DNA of 64,000 bases from Bacteroidota bacterium (GCA_947475165.1 CANJLD010000006.1:117780-181779), one strand, 5' to 3'; counted from the first letter of the stretch, positions 28,896 to 38,003 are shown. Notes: generated by a model not told the origin, from the letters alone. Program-made: numbers and translations.

Positions 28896-31800
28896 ATGAA
28901 CCGCAAGAATCCAAACAGTAAGGGCTATCCCGAATTCGACCAATTGAGTATGCCGGCCATTGAAAAAGAAATTTTGAAATGGTGGACAGATAACGATATT
29001 TTTAAGAAGAGCGTAGAGAGCCGTCCCGATGATAAACGCTTTGTATTCTACGAGGGTCCGCCAAGTGCCAACGGCAAACCCGGCATTCACCATGTAATGA
29101 GCCGGACTATCAAAGATTTGTTCTGTCGCTTTAAAACATTGCAAGGTTACAGAGTAGAAAGAAAAGCAGGTTGGGATACACACGGCTTACCGGTAGAACT
29201 TGGCGTAGAAAAACAACTCGGCATTACAAAAGCCGATATTGGAAAAACGATTACAGTTGAAGAATATAACCGCCTTTGCCGCGAAGATGTAATGAAATTC
29301 ACCGACATCTGGCGCGACCTTACCGATAAGATGGGCTATTGGGTGGATATGGATAATCCATACATCACTTACGAGAACAACTACATAGAAAGTTTATGGG
29401 CGTTGCTGAAAAAACTCTATGACAAAAACTTGTTGTATGAAGGTTACACCATTCAGCCATATTCTCCCGCTGCCGGAACCGGTTTAAGTTCACACGAATT
29501 AAATCAACCGGGTTGTTATAGAGAGGTGAAGGATACAAGTGCTATTGCGCAGTTTAAAGTTTCAAGTTCAAAGTTTGGAGTTGAAGGAGATGTTTTTTTC
29601 CTAGCTTGGACAACAACACCGTGGACGCTTCCCTCAAATACTGCGCTTGCTGTAGGTAAAGACATTGAGTATGTGTTGACGAGAACCTTCAATCAGTTTA
29701 CAGGTCAAGGAATCACAGTAATTTTAGCATATGAGTTGTTTGGAAAATATTTTGCTCTTGAGGGTGGACGGAAAGAACTGTTTGAGCAAAAGAATTTTCC
29801 CTTAATACAACATATCGAAACTACAACCTCACCTGAAGAAGCTTTTAAAAAAGAACCTAAGCGTGTTTTGATAGATTCAAAATATGGTCACTGGGAAATT
29901 CTGAAAAAATTTACGGGAAAAGAACTCGAAGGTATCCGCTACGAACAACTTCTTTCTTACACTCAACCAACTGATGGCGATGCATTCAAGGTTGTTCTTG
30001 GAGATTTTGTAACCACAACTGATGGAACCGGTATAGTTCACATTGCACCAAGCTTTGGTGCAGATGACTTTAAAGTTGCAAAGCAAAACGGAATCGGTTC
30101 GCTCACACTCGTAGACAAGCAGGGGAAATTTGTAGATGAAGTAAACGATCCGGTTTTCCCATTAGAAGGTCGCTATGTGAAAGATGCTTATTACACCGAA
30201 GTTGAATTAGAGAAAGACTTTCATTTGCAAAAAGAAATTCTGCGCGTCAACAACATCATTACTGATTTAAAAAATCACATGAGTGTTGATGAGTTGATTG
30301 TGCTGAAATTGAAACTGGAAAACAAACTTTTCAAAACCGAGAAGTACGAACACAACTATCCGCACTGCTGGCGCACAGATAAACCGATTATTTATTATCC
30401 GCTTGATTCATGGTTTATAAAAACTACCGCTGTAAAAGACCGTTTGATTGAGTTGAACAAAACCATCAACTGGAAACCGGCACACACCGGTGAAGGTCGT
30501 TTTGGTCAGTGGCTGGAAAATTTAGTGGATTGGAATTTATCGCGCTCCCGCTATTGGGGAACACCACTTCCAATTTGGTTAACGGAAGATGGTAGCGAGC
30601 AAATTTGTATTGGTTCAATTGCAGAATTGAAATCGGAAATAGAAAAGTCAGCAAAAGCTGGTTTAATGAAATCGGTTGAAATAATCGATTTGCATAAGCC
30701 GGTTGTTGATGATATTATATTGGTTTCTCCATCGGGCAAACCAATGAAACGTGTTGCAGATTTAATTGATGTTTGGTTTGATAGTGGTGCGATGCCTTAT
30801 GCGCAGTGGCATTATCCTTTTGAGAACGAAGAAGTTTTCAAAAAGAATTTCCCTGCCGATTTAATTGCAGAAGGAGTGGACCAAACTCGTGGGTGGTTTT
30901 TCACGCTGCATGTGTTAGGCGTAATGTTGTTCGATTCTGTAGCTTACAAAAATGTAGTCAGCAATGGTTTGTTGTTAGATAAAGCCGGCAACAAAATGAG
31001 CAAGCGTTTGGGCAACATCATCGACCCGTTTGAAACACTCGAAAAGTATTCTGCCGATGCCACGCGCTGGTACATGATGCGCAACAGCGACCCGTGGGAT
31101 AACATGAAGTTTGATATGAACGGCTTGCAGGATGTGATTCGCTCGCATTTCGGCACATTGTATAACACCTACGGATTCTTTGCTCTCTATGCCAATATTG
31201 ATAATTGGAAAATTGACGAACAGAATATTGTTCCGGTAGAACAACGCCCCGAACTTGACCGCTGGATAATTTCAAAACTTCAATCGCTGGTAAAAGAAGT
31301 TACTGCGCAGTTTGAAGATTACGAACCAACCAAAGCCGCGCGCGCGGTCGAAAAATTTGTGGATGAAGATTTGAGCAACTGGTATGTGCGCTTGAACAGA
31401 AGAAGATTTTGGAAAGGTGAAATGAGCGAAGACAAAAAAGCCGCTTACGAAACTTTACATGAATGTTTGAATGTGGTAGCGCAGTTAATGTCACCAATCT
31501 CTCCATTCTTCAGCGATTGGCTTTATAAAAATCTGAATGAAGAAAAATCATCCGTGCATCTTTCTTATCTCGTAAAATCGAAAGAGAACTTGATTGATAA
31601 AGATTTAGAAGAGCGAATGGAACTGGCGCAAAAAATCTGCTCATTGATTTTATCGCTTCGCAAAAAGGAAAAAATAAAAGTTCGTCAGCCGCTTTCAAAA
31701 ATTCTGGTTCCTGTGCTGAACGAAAAAATGCAGCAACAACTGTCAAAGGTTGAAAGTTATATTTTGAGTGAAGTGAATGTGAAAGCTATCGAGTATATCA

Positions 31801-32342
31801 GCGATGCTTCTGGTGTGGTGAAAAAGAAAGTTAAACTCAACTTTAAAGAGTTAGGCAAACGTGCAGGAACAAAAATGAAAGCCATTCAAAACGCTTTGTC
31901 CGCATTTACTACCTATGATATTTCAAAAATTGAGCGTGAGCAGAAATACAATCTGCAATTAGACGGAGAAGCTTTTGAATTGTTGATTGCCGATGTAGAA
32001 ATTCAAACAGAAGATATTCCAGGTTGGTTAGTTGCGAGCGAAGGCGGAATAACTGTTGCTTTAGATGTGACCCTTACTGATGAGTTAAAACATGAAGGCA
32101 ACGCACGAGAGTTCGTGAACAAAGTCCAGAACCTGCGTAAAGATAAAGATTTTCAAGTGTTGGATAGAATAAAAGTGTCGGTCGTTAAAAATGAATTGCT
32201 TGAAAAAACATTAGCATCATTCAAAGATTACATAGCCAACGAAATTCTTGCAAAAGAAATTTTACTGGTTGACTCGCTGAATGAATTTGATGAAGTGGAA
32301 CTGAACGAAGAAATTTTAAAAGTAAAAGTAGAACTGAATTAA
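28896..32342 (+). CDS. ileS: Isoleucyl-tRNA synthetase (type 2)
   Basis: A 1148-residue class I synthetase charging tRNA-Ile. The HIGH-type motif is in GKPGIHHVMSRTIKDLF near residue 60, followed by RKAGWDTHGLPVE. The editing domain (CP1) is complete, including the threonine-rich FVTTTDGTGIVHIAPSFGADD site. The KMSKR signature (AGNKMSKRLGNIIDP) is near residue 700. The length and the lack of a C-terminal zinc finger mark the eukaryote-like type 2 form, commonly less sensitive to mupirocin. lspA starts at the base after its stop, the classical ileS-lspA pair. A TATCTTCG box lies about 20 bases before the ATG. Confidence 0.96.
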   Translation: MNRKNPNSKGYPEFDQLSMPAIEKEILKWWTDNDIFKKSVESRPDDKRFVFYEGPPSANGKPGIHHVMSRTIKDLFCRFKTLQGYRVERKAGWDTHGLPVELGVEKQLGITKADIGKTITVEEYNRLCREDVMKFTDIWRDLTDKMGYWVDMDNPYITYENNYIESLWALLKKLYDKNLLYEGYTIQPYSPAAGTGLSSHELNQPGCYREVKDTSAIAQFKVSSSKFGVEGDVFFLAWTTTPWTLPSNTALAVGKDIEYVLTRTFNQFTGQGITVILAYELFGKYFALEGGRKELFEQKNFPLIQHIETTTSPEEAFKKEPKRVLIDSKYGHWEILKKFTGKELEGIRYEQLLSYTQPTDGDAFKVVLGDFVTTTDGTGIVHIAPSFGADDFKVAKQNGIGSLTLVDKQGKFVDEVNDPVFPLEGRYVKDAYYTEVELEKDFHLQKEILRVNNIITDLKNHMSVDELIVLKLKLENKLFKTEKYEHNYPHCWRTDKPIIYYPLDSWFIKTTAVKDRLIELNKTINWKPAHTGEGRFGQWLENLVDWNLSRSRYWGTPLPIWLTEDGSEQICIGSIAELKSEIEKSAKAGLMKSVEIIDLHKPVVDDIILVSPSGKPMKRVADLIDVWFDSGAMPYAQWHYPFENEEVFKKNFPADLIAEGVDQTRGWFFTLHVLGVMLFDSVAYKNVVSNGLLLDKAGNKMSKRLGNIIDPFETLEKYSADATRWYMMRNSDPWDNMKFDMNGLQDVIRSHFGTLYNTYGFFALYANIDNWKIDEQNIVPVEQRPELDRWIISKLQSLVKEVTAQFEDYEPTKAARAVEKFVDEDLSNWYVRLNRRRFWKGEMSEDKKAAYETLHECLNVVAQLMSPISPFFSDWLYKNLNEEKSSVHLSYLVKSKENLIDKDLEERMELAQKICSLILSLRKKEKIKVRQPLSKILVPVLNEKMQQQLSKVESYILSEVNVKAIEYISDASGVVKKKVKLNFKELGKRAGTKMKAIQNALSAFTTYDISKIEREQKYNLQLDGEAFELLIADVEIQTEDIPGWLVASEGGITVALDVTLTDELKHEGNAREFVNKVQNLRKDKDFQVLDRIKVSVVKNELLEKTLASFKDYIANEILAKEILLVDSLNEFDEVELNEEILKVKVELN

Positions 32343-32957
32343 ATGAAACCATACAAACCAGTCTTAATCGTAATCTTCATTCTTATTATTGACCAATTCA
32401 CAAAATTTTGGGTGAAGACGCATATGTTTTTAGGCGAAGAAATTTCAATAACCTCTTGGTTCAGTCTGCATTTTACCGAAAACCCGGGAATGGCATTCGG
32501 CATGGTGTTGCCCGGTGTATGGGGAAAATTGTTTCTCAGCGGCTTTCGTTTGATTGCTGTAGGAGGCGGCACTTATTTTATTTTTTACCTGATTAAACAA
32601 AAGGCGCACTGGGGTTTTATTACTGCTGCTTCCATGATTCTTGCCGGAGCTATCGGAAACATGATTGACGGTAGTATTTACGGAGTAATTTTTTCTGACA
32701 GTTACATGGGAGTTGCGCGTGTTTTTCCTCCAAAGGGTTACGCAGGGTTTATGCAGGGCTTAGTGGTAGATATGATTCATGTAAAGCTTTTCACCTTTCA
32801 CTGGGACGGACAGGTGTATGAATTCTTTCCATTCATATTCAACGTTGCTGATTCAGCAATTACCATTGGCGTTTTTCTGATTCTTGTTTTTCAGAAAATG
32901 TTTTTTAAGGAAGAAGTAAAAGAAGAAACAATAACTGCTGCTGTAGAAGGGAACTAA
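32343..32957 (+). CDS. lspA: Lipoprotein signal peptidase (signal peptidase II)
   Basis: A 204-residue membrane aspartyl protease with four helices. It cleaves the signal peptide of diacylglyceryl-modified prolipoproteins. The catalytic aspartates lie in GAIGNMIDGSIYG and FNVADSAITIG, and the DQFTKFWVK and FTENPGMAFGM blocks are typical. It carries the insert between the two aspartates (about 35 residues, including FPPKGYAGFMQGLV) that is usual in Bacteroidota. The gene abuts ileS and its stop overlaps the stop of the convergent gene by 4 bases. Confidence 0.95.
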   Translation: MKPYKPVLIVIFILIIDQFTKFWVKTHMFLGEEISITSWFSLHFTENPGMAFGMVLPGVWGKLFLSGFRLIAVGGGTYFIFYLIKQKAHWGFITAASMILAGAIGNMIDGSIYGVIFSDSYMGVARVFPPKGYAGFMQGLVVDMIHVKLFTFHWDGQVYEFFPFIFNVADSAITIGVFLILVFQKMFFKEEVKEETITAAVEGN

Positions 32958-33673
32958 AATTCTGCAAACGTCTGGATAATTGTTTTCAGGCTTTTGTTGT
33001 CGCGTTCTTCGTTCATCAGTTTCGAAAAATCTTTCAGCAGATAAGTTTTAGGCAGAACAAACATTTCTTTCGCCACCGGCTCATTGGTCACGGTTACTTT
33101 CACTTTCGATTCTTTCTTGCTCACTTTGCTGCTTACTTCCGCTTCAAAAATTTGATTCTTAAACGAACTGTTTGCTTCGTTCCAGTTTCCGAGCAATTGC
33201 AGAAACGGAATTAATGAATTGATTGGCGCAGTTGATTCGCCCACCCAAATAGTTGATTTACGCAAATCAGTTTCTCCGGTGTATTTCGCCATCGCAATTC
33301 CGCCATCTGTTTTCACTTTATCCGCAGCTTTAAAATTAAAGTTGGGGTTAAGCATAAAACCTTCTTTCAAATTATTTCTATCATAATAACTCAATAGCGA
33401 ATCGAGATTGTATTTGATAATTACTTTTTTGTCGTGGGCAGAAATAGTAAACAACCCGCGCGATTGAAGATTGATGACAAACCGGTCATATTTCTTATTG
33501 CCGTTTTCACTTTGTTTCAAGTAAACATCATTGCCTTTAATTTTTATTTCGCAGGTAACAGTTTCGCTTTTCTCGTTGGTATAAAACACATTAACTGTTC
33601 CTTCAAAAGAGGTTTGTGCAAAAAGTGAAGCAGAAAAAAGAAGCAGGAAAAGAGAAGAAAAGCTCTTCATCAT
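32954..33673 (-). CDS. Secreted DUF4412-like protein
   Basis: A 239-residue exported protein with a signal peptide (MMKSFSSLFLLLFSASLFAQ) followed by TSFEGTVNVFYTNEKSETVT. The opening F-E-G-T strand, the IKGNDVYLK strand and the later KYTGETDL segment resemble the DUF4412 fold of envelope proteins; this assignment is tentative. It starts inside the end of dgkA upstream on the same strand (4-base overlap), so the two are translationally coupled. Confidence 0.6.
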   Translation of the reverse strand: MMKSFSSLFLLLFSASLFAQTSFEGTVNVFYTNEKSETVTCEIKIKGNDVYLKQSENGNKKYDRFVINLQSRGLFTISAHDKKVIIKYNLDSLLSYYDRNNLKEGFMLNPNFNFKAADKVKTDGGIAMAKYTGETDLRKSTIWVGESTAPINSLIPFLQLLGNWNEANSSFKNQIFEAEVSSKVSKKESKVKVTVTNEPVAKEMFVLPKTYLLKDFSKLMNEERDNKSLKTIIQTFAEF

Positions 33674-34029
33674 AACAAAAGATTAAAAATTTTATTTCCA
33701 AAAATATAAACTGCTACCACCGTTGCTACAACAGCCGTAAGTAAAACAGCACCGGCAGCAATATCTTTTATTTTTCCTGCTTTTTCATTGAACTGTGGAG
33801 AAACCAAATCAACAAGAGCTTCAATAGCGGTATTCATCATTTCGGCACTAATTACCGAGCCAATACATAGCGCAATCAAACTCCATTCAATAGCAGTTAA
33901 GCCTAAAAAAAGTCCAGCAATTGTTACTACTACTATTGCCACTGCATGTATACGCATGTTCTGCTGGTCTTTTAAAACCAGAAACATTCCCTTAATCGCG
34001 TAACCAAAACTATTAATCAGCTTCTTCAT
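33670..34029 (-). CDS. dgkA: Diacylglycerol/undecaprenol kinase family protein
   Basis: A 119-residue membrane protein with three helices and the family signature EMMNTAIEALVDLV followed by KIKDIAAGAVLLTA. Members phosphorylate undecaprenol or diacylglycerol, recycling lipid carriers for peptidoglycan and lipids. The short form with an N-terminal SFGYAIKG is typical of the Gram-positive/Bacteroidota branch, in which undecaprenol is often the substrate. It overlaps both neighbours by 4 bases, so three genes (glycosyltransferase, dgkA, DUF4412-like) form a tight minus-strand operon. Confidence 0.9.
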   Translation of the reverse strand: MKKLINSFGYAIKGMFLVLKDQQNMRIHAVAIVVVTIAGLFLGLTAIEWSLIALCIGSVISAEMMNTAIEALVDLVSPQFNEKAGKIKDIAAGAVLLTAVVATVVAVYIFGNKIFNLLL

Positions 34030-35093
34030 AAAATAGTGTCAATAGCGTTTTTCAAAAGTGAATCATCAAAACCAAAATTCGCAAAACCTGTAAATCTTTC
34101 AGATTCTTTTAAAGCAGTTTCTAAATTAAATTCGTCCTGCTGCATCGAAAAAGCGATTCCGCGCTTCATCAATTCATCGGCAATATAAGTCTGTTCTGTT
34201 TGTCCGGGCGTGGGAATAAAAATCGCCTTCTTTCCCAGTCGCGCTAAATCCATTACGGTGCTATAACCCGGTCGCGCAATAATAATTTCACTTTGCTCAA
34301 TTGTTTCGTTCAAATCTTCTGTGGTTAAACAATTGGCAATAGTAAAACGTTGACCTTTATTATAGTATTTGCTTAGCATTTCGGGTTTGCCACAAACTAT
34401 AACTGTTTGAAGTAGACTCTTTTTCAATTCCTGTGTAAGCGAATAATCTAAATAACTTCGCTGCGGCTCTGGTCCTGAGCAAATAGCGCATACATCATAT
34501 TTCTTCTCTAAACTCTTCTTCTCAAACCTCGATAAATAACCAATGTGGCGAACCTTCAAATTATCTATGTTCTTGGTGAGTGTAGAAACAAACGAATCTT
34601 CAGGGGCGGGAACCCAACATTCAGAAAACTTATTGATGTATTCGTGATTCTTTCGGTTCACCCGCTTCTCCATCCATTTCCACATGCCCGACATCTGAAT
34701 ATTTAACTGATGCGAAATGAAAATTGATTTCACCTTGGTGCTGTAACAGCCATACCGGTTGTCAGAAATTACTATATCAATTTGATTGCGCTCTACAATT
34801 TTTTCTACCTGTAATTGTTCCTTTGCTATTATTCTCAAAAACTTCGGAAGCTGAAATGCCATCTTTAAAACCATCCCATCGCCATCAGGATATATCGGAT
34901 CGTAGCCATCAATTTCAAAACAGCGAATGGTTAAATAGAATTCCCGCTTCAGCAAACCATACGCTCTTCCGCTGCTTGCAATAAACACTACGCAGTTTCT
35001 TTTTTGCAATTCTTTAATGAGCGGAATACAGCGCGTAGCATGACCAAGCCCCCAATCAAGCACAGTAATTAAAATTCGTTTCGGAGGTTCCAA
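34026..35093 (-). CDS. UDP-glycosyltransferase-like protein (MurG-fold family)
   Basis: The conserved protein begins PPKRILITVLDWGLGHATRC, the donor-domain start of the MJ1255/TIGR00661-like glycosyltransferase group. The nearest start codon is TTG at 35093 (355 residues). An ATG at 35198 would add 35 residues of unlikely sequence and run antisense through the small lipoprotein gene, so I prefer TTG. The C-terminal half has IIARPGYSTVMDLARLGKKA and IFIPTPGQTEQTYIADELMK, the nucleotide-sugar site of GT-B enzymes. It leads a tight operon with dgkA. The acceptor is unknown. Confidence 0.8.
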   Translation of the reverse strand: MEPPKRILITVLDWGLGHATRCIPLIKELQKRNCVVFIASSGRAYGLLKREFYLTIRCFEIDGYDPIYPDGDGMVLKMAFQLPKFLRIIAKEQLQVEKIVERNQIDIVISDNRYGCYSTKVKSIFISHQLNIQMSGMWKWMEKRVNRKNHEYINKFSECWVPAPEDSFVSTLTKNIDNLKVRHIGYLSRFEKKSLEKKYDVCAICSGPEPQRSYLDYSLTQELKKSLLQTVIVCGKPEMLSKYYNKGQRFTIANCLTTEDLNETIEQSEIIIARPGYSTVMDLARLGKKAIFIPTPGQTEQTYIADELMKRGIAFSMQQDEFNLETALKESERFTGFANFGFDDSLLKNAIDTIL

Positions 35094-35110
35094 TCGTATA
35101 ATTATTTTTG
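35079..35110 (+). promoter_or_regulatory. Promoter of the 45-residue lipoprotein gene
   Basis: TTTCG at 35079-35083, a 19-bp spacer and TATTTTTG at 35103-35110. Spacer and -7 box are identical to those of the small-RNA and tRNA promoters. It overlaps the TTG start of the divergent glycosyltransferase gene. Confidence 0.6.
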
Positions 35111-35130
35111 CATTCGAACGTTGTAATAAT

Positions 35131-35268
35131 ATGCAAAAACAAACTAAAAATATTGTGCGGATGCTGATGATTCTTTTCACCGGAATTGTACTCGCCACTT
35201 CGCTTCCATCCTGTAAGGCAAATAAGTGCGATTGCCCTGAATTTGGCGGACACCGATTAAAGCATTAG
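35131..35268 (+). CDS. Very small lipoprotein (45 residues)
   Basis: A 45-codon gene with a complete lipoprotein signal: MQKQTKNIVRMLMILFTGIV then LATSLPSC, with Cys28 as the lipidation site. The mature peptide is only 18 residues (CKANKCDCPEFGGHRLKH), with three cysteines and a CDCPEF core. Small proteins ending in CDCP-F plus a basic tail occur in Bacteroidota. A matching promoter lies 20 bases upstream. Function unknown; the cluster of Cys and His could bind metal. Confidence 0.7.
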   Translation: MQKQTKNIVRMLMILFTGIVLATSLPSCKANKCDCPEFGGHRLKH

Positions 35269-35336
35269 TAATTTTCATTCCCCTCTTGACAAAAGTTGCG
35301 CCTTGTATTAAATTACTGTCAACTTAAGCACTTGAC

Positions 35337-35582
35337 ATGAAACCCCTGCATCACTTAACTCCCGGAGAGAAAGCTTTTATTGTAGATATGCGTAATTCTA
35401 AGTTATGCGAAAAATTGTTTGAACTCGGGGTCTTTCCCGGAGATTTGGTAGAAATGAAAGAGAACAATACCGATAATAATTCCATTGTCGTTTCTATTAA
35501 CAAACACACCTTCAATATCTATCGCGAGGCTGCTGAAACTATCATTACCAATGTGGTAAGTTTCCAGATAAGTCTGAATTGA
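35337..35582 (+). CDS. FeoA domain protein
   Basis: An 81-residue FeoA-type SH3-like protein: LTPGEKAFIVDM, then CEKLFELGVFPGDLVEM and a final INKHTFNIYREAAETI strand. FeoA proteins bind the ferrous-iron transporter FeoB in the cytoplasm. No feoB is adjacent, so this is a stand-alone copy. It is convergent with mreC, with 6 bases between the stops. Confidence 0.8.
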   Translation: MKPLHHLTPGEKAFIVDMRNSKLCEKLFELGVFPGDLVEMKENNTDNNSIVVSINKHTFNIYREAAETIITNVVSFQISLN

Positions 35583-35588
35583 TTTTTT

Positions 35589-36428
35589 TTATTTCGCTTT
35601 AGGAAGAAGCGTATCCAGCACTTGAATTTCGTCTTTGCGGAGATTATTTACCACATACACGTAACTCAAACTATTAAAATTGGTTGTCAGTTTTAATTTG
35701 ATGTCGAGGAAGTTTTTATCTGGTTCCATTTTTACATCGCTCACTGTGCCTACCAATATATTACGGGGAAACAATTGAGAGAAACCACTTGTAACAACAG
35801 TGTCGCCAACTTTAACCGGAACGTGTTTTGGAATATCTTCCATGCTGGCACTGTTTGAGTTGATGCCATCCCAGTGCATGTTGCCGAAAAATTCATTCTT
35901 CTTAAACTTTGCACTCACTTTAAAATCTTTACTCAACACGCTCATCACCGCTGAGTAATTATTCGTTACGCTTATTACCTGCCCCACAATTCCGTTTCCG
36001 TTTATCACACCCATTTGTTTTCCTACTCCTTGTAATTTCCCTCGGTCGAGGTAAATTATATTCTTGGCGTGGTTCACCGAATTTTGAATTACCCGCGCGC
36101 TGATGTAATTGTATTGCTGAATGCTTTTAGAAGTAGAATCACTTATTCTACCGGAGTCAACTTTGGTAAAGTATTTAGATTCGAAAAGTTCTGCGCGAAG
36201 TTTTGCGTTTTCTGCCACCAGCGAATCGCTATATCTTTTCAAATAAAAATAATCATTCACACCTCTATAAGTAGCATACACTTTCCCGCTTGCTTCGTTA
36301 GCTACGTTCAGATAAGCTACCTCATTGTAATGCTTGTTCTGATAAATGAGATAAAAGCAGAAAACTTCAAGCGATAAAAAAAGAAGGAGAAGATAATAGC
36401 GAAGAAAAAACTGGAAGAGATTGTACAC
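35589..36428 (-). CDS. mreC: Rod shape-determining protein MreC
   Basis: A 279-residue MreC: one N-terminal membrane helix (residues 9-27), a periplasmic coiled coil (SDSLVAENAKLRAELFESKYF) and two beta domains (SARVIQNSVNHAKNIIYLDR, GVINGNGIVGQVISVTNNYS, GDTVVTSGFSQLFPRNILVG). MreC links the MreB filament to the elongasome. It follows mreB on the same strand across a 94-bp spacer filled with inverted 7-bp units. The usual mreD, mrdA and rodA genes do not follow; the next gene is the convergent feoA-like gene. Confidence 0.93.
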   Translation of the reverse strand: MYNLFQFFLRYYLLLLFLSLEVFCFYLIYQNKHYNEVAYLNVANEASGKVYATYRGVNDYFYLKRYSDSLVAENAKLRAELFESKYFTKVDSGRISDSTSKSIQQYNYISARVIQNSVNHAKNIIYLDRGKLQGVGKQMGVINGNGIVGQVISVTNNYSAVMSVLSKDFKVSAKFKKNEFFGNMHWDGINSNSASMEDIPKHVPVKVGDTVVTSGFSQLFPRNILVGTVSDVKMEPDKNFLDIKLKLTTNFNSLSYVYVVNNLRKDEIQVLDTLLPKAK

Positions 36429-36436
36429 GGAGAAAA

Positions 36437-36520
36437 GTTAATTGGTGATTTGTGAGTGGTGATTAGTAATAGCCAAATTTGCATTACCGATTAACTATTC
36501 ACCAACCACTGCTCACTTTA
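36437..36520 (-). repeat. Inverted heptanucleotide element between mreB and mreC
   Basis: In plus-strand coordinates, 36438-36472 holds five 7-bp units (TTAATTG, GTGATTT, GTGAGTG, GTGATTA, GTAATAG) and 36493-36520 holds four units of the complementary type (AACTATT, CACCAAC, CACTGCT, CACTTTA). The two arms could pair imperfectly. The element fills the spacer from the mreB stop almost to the mreC start. Confidence 0.65.
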
Positions 36521-36521
36521 T

Positions 36522-37550
36522 TTAGTCATCCATTAAGAAAGTGAACCTGTCCATATTCTTCAGTGCAATACCGGTGCCGCGCACAACCGCACGCAACGGG
36601 TCTTCAGCCACATGAACCGGTAGCTTTGTTTTTTGCCCAATGCGTTTATCCAAGCCGCGAAGCAATGCACCGCCACCGGTTAAATACAAACCGGTCTTAA
36701 AAATATCTGCTGCTAATTCCGGTGGAGTAGTTTCCAGTGCTTTCAAAATTGCCTCTTCAATTTTCGAAATCGATTTATCTATAGCGTGAGCAATTTCAGA
36801 ATACGAAACAATAATCTGTTTTGGAATACCGGTCATCAAATCGCGACCGTTCACAGGGTAATCATCCGGTGGCGAATCAATATCAGTAAGTGCAGAGCCA
36901 ACATTTATCTTAATCATCTCCGCAGTTCTTTCGCCAATCAACATGTTATGTTGTCTGCGCATGTAATCAACTATGTCAAGCGTAAATTCATCACCGGCTA
37001 CGCGAATACTTTGGTCGCACACAATTCCTGAAAGTGCAATTACAGCAATCTCCGTTGTTCCGCCACCTATATCAATAATCATGTTGCCGTTCGGCTCCTC
37101 TACATCAATTCCAATTCCAATAGCTGCTGCCATTGGCTCATGAATCATCTTTACATCCTGCCCACCAGCTTGCTCTGCACTGTCTTTCACCGCGCGTTTT
37201 TCTACTTCCGTAATACCTGAAGGAATACAGATAACCATTTTGTAACGCGGGGGAAAAAGCGGTTTCTTATCGCCATAAATCATCGCAATCATTTCGCGAA
37301 TCATACTTTCTGCCGCTTTAAAATCAGCAATTACTCCATCACGTAACGGCCGAACAGTTTTAATATTCTCGTGCGTTTTTTCGTGCATCTGCATAGCGCG
37401 CATACCTACCGCAATCACCTTATCGGTTCTGCGGTCAATGGCAACTATCGAGGGCTGGTCAACAACAACTTTATCGTTATGAATAATGAGCGTGTTCGCG
37501 GTGCCGAGGTCAATGGCGATTTCCTGAGTTAAAAAATTAAACAAAGCCAT
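36522..37550 (-). CDS. mreB: Rod shape-determining protein MreB
   Basis: A 342-residue bacterial actin. Phosphate-1 loop IDLGTANTLIIHNDKVVV at residues 14-31, EKRAVKDSAEQAGGQDVKMI, phosphate-2 loop MIIDIGGGTTEIAVIALSG, and adenosine motif GLYLTGGGALLRGLD near residue 290. MreB filaments direct lateral wall synthesis, so the organism is probably rod-shaped at some stage. It is the first gene of the mreBC pair. Confidence 0.97.
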   Translation of the reverse strand: MALFNFLTQEIAIDLGTANTLIIHNDKVVVDQPSIVAIDRRTDKVIAVGMRAMQMHEKTHENIKTVRPLRDGVIADFKAAESMIREMIAMIYGDKKPLFPPRYKMVICIPSGITEVEKRAVKDSAEQAGGQDVKMIHEPMAAAIGIGIDVEEPNGNMIIDIGGGTTEIAVIALSGIVCDQSIRVAGDEFTLDIVDYMRRQHNMLIGERTAEMIKINVGSALTDIDSPPDDYPVNGRDLMTGIPKQIIVSYSEIAHAIDKSISKIEEAILKALETTPPELAADIFKTGLYLTGGGALLRGLDKRIGQKTKLPVHVAEDPLRAVVRGTGIALKNMDRFTFLMDD

Positions 37551-37679
37551 GCTTTGATGTGTGGTTTAGAGCGTTTTGAATTGCGGGCAAAGTAGATAAA
37601 ATCTTATCACACTTAACGCAATTTCTCAACAAAAATTATTCATTATCAACCGCGAATGAAATTAAAAGTGAGAATGCAC

Positions 37680-37865
37680 CAAAAACAATTGTTTTCTTTT
37701 AACGCCAATTCAATTTGGGGGCTCCCCCGCCAAAGCTCAGGGGCGGGCTATCCGTTGCATTTTTTTTGCTTGCCTTCTTTTATTCTCCTCGTTATTTTTA
37801 AGGAGGAGTGCCCGTTTCGGCAAGGAGTTGCAAGCTATTTGCAAGTTGAATGTAGAGTGTGGTAG
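37680..37865. repeat. Structured intergenic element of probable repeat origin
   Basis: The spacer upstream of mreB is unusually rich in GC blocks for an intergenic region: GGGGGCTCCCCC, GGGGCGGGCTATCC, CTCCTC at 37785-37790 pairing with GAGGAG at 37803-37808, and CTTGCC pairing with GGCAAG. It looks like a dispersed palindromic element. A 69-codon open frame across it has no features of a gene. Only one copy is in the window. Confidence 0.4.
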
Positions 37866-37907
37866 CTTTAAAATAAAATAGCCCCCTGAATTACAGAGAG
37901 CTATCTG

Positions 37908-37981
37908 TGGTCCCACCTGGGCTTGAACCAGGGACCCCCTGATTATGAGTCAGGTGCTCTAACCAGCTGAGCTATAGGACC
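37908..37981 (-). tRNA. tRNA with anticodon CAT (elongator Met, or Ile2)
   Basis: Acceptor GGTCCTA pairs with TGGGACC; the anticodon loop is CTCATAA on stem CCTGA/TCAGG; the T arm is CCTGGTTCAAGCCCAGG; discriminator A, no encoded CCA. A CAT anticodon serves either elongator methionine or, after lysidine modification, AUA isoleucine. Initiator tRNA is excluded because the acceptor end is fully paired and the three G-C pairs of the initiator anticodon stem are missing. Confidence 0.93.
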
Positions 37982-38003
37982 GGCAATTTTTATCATTGCG
38001 GTG

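Noticed and set aside
37656..37865. A 69-codon frame upstream of mreB
   Set aside because: It lies across a palindrome-rich element and has no gene-like features.
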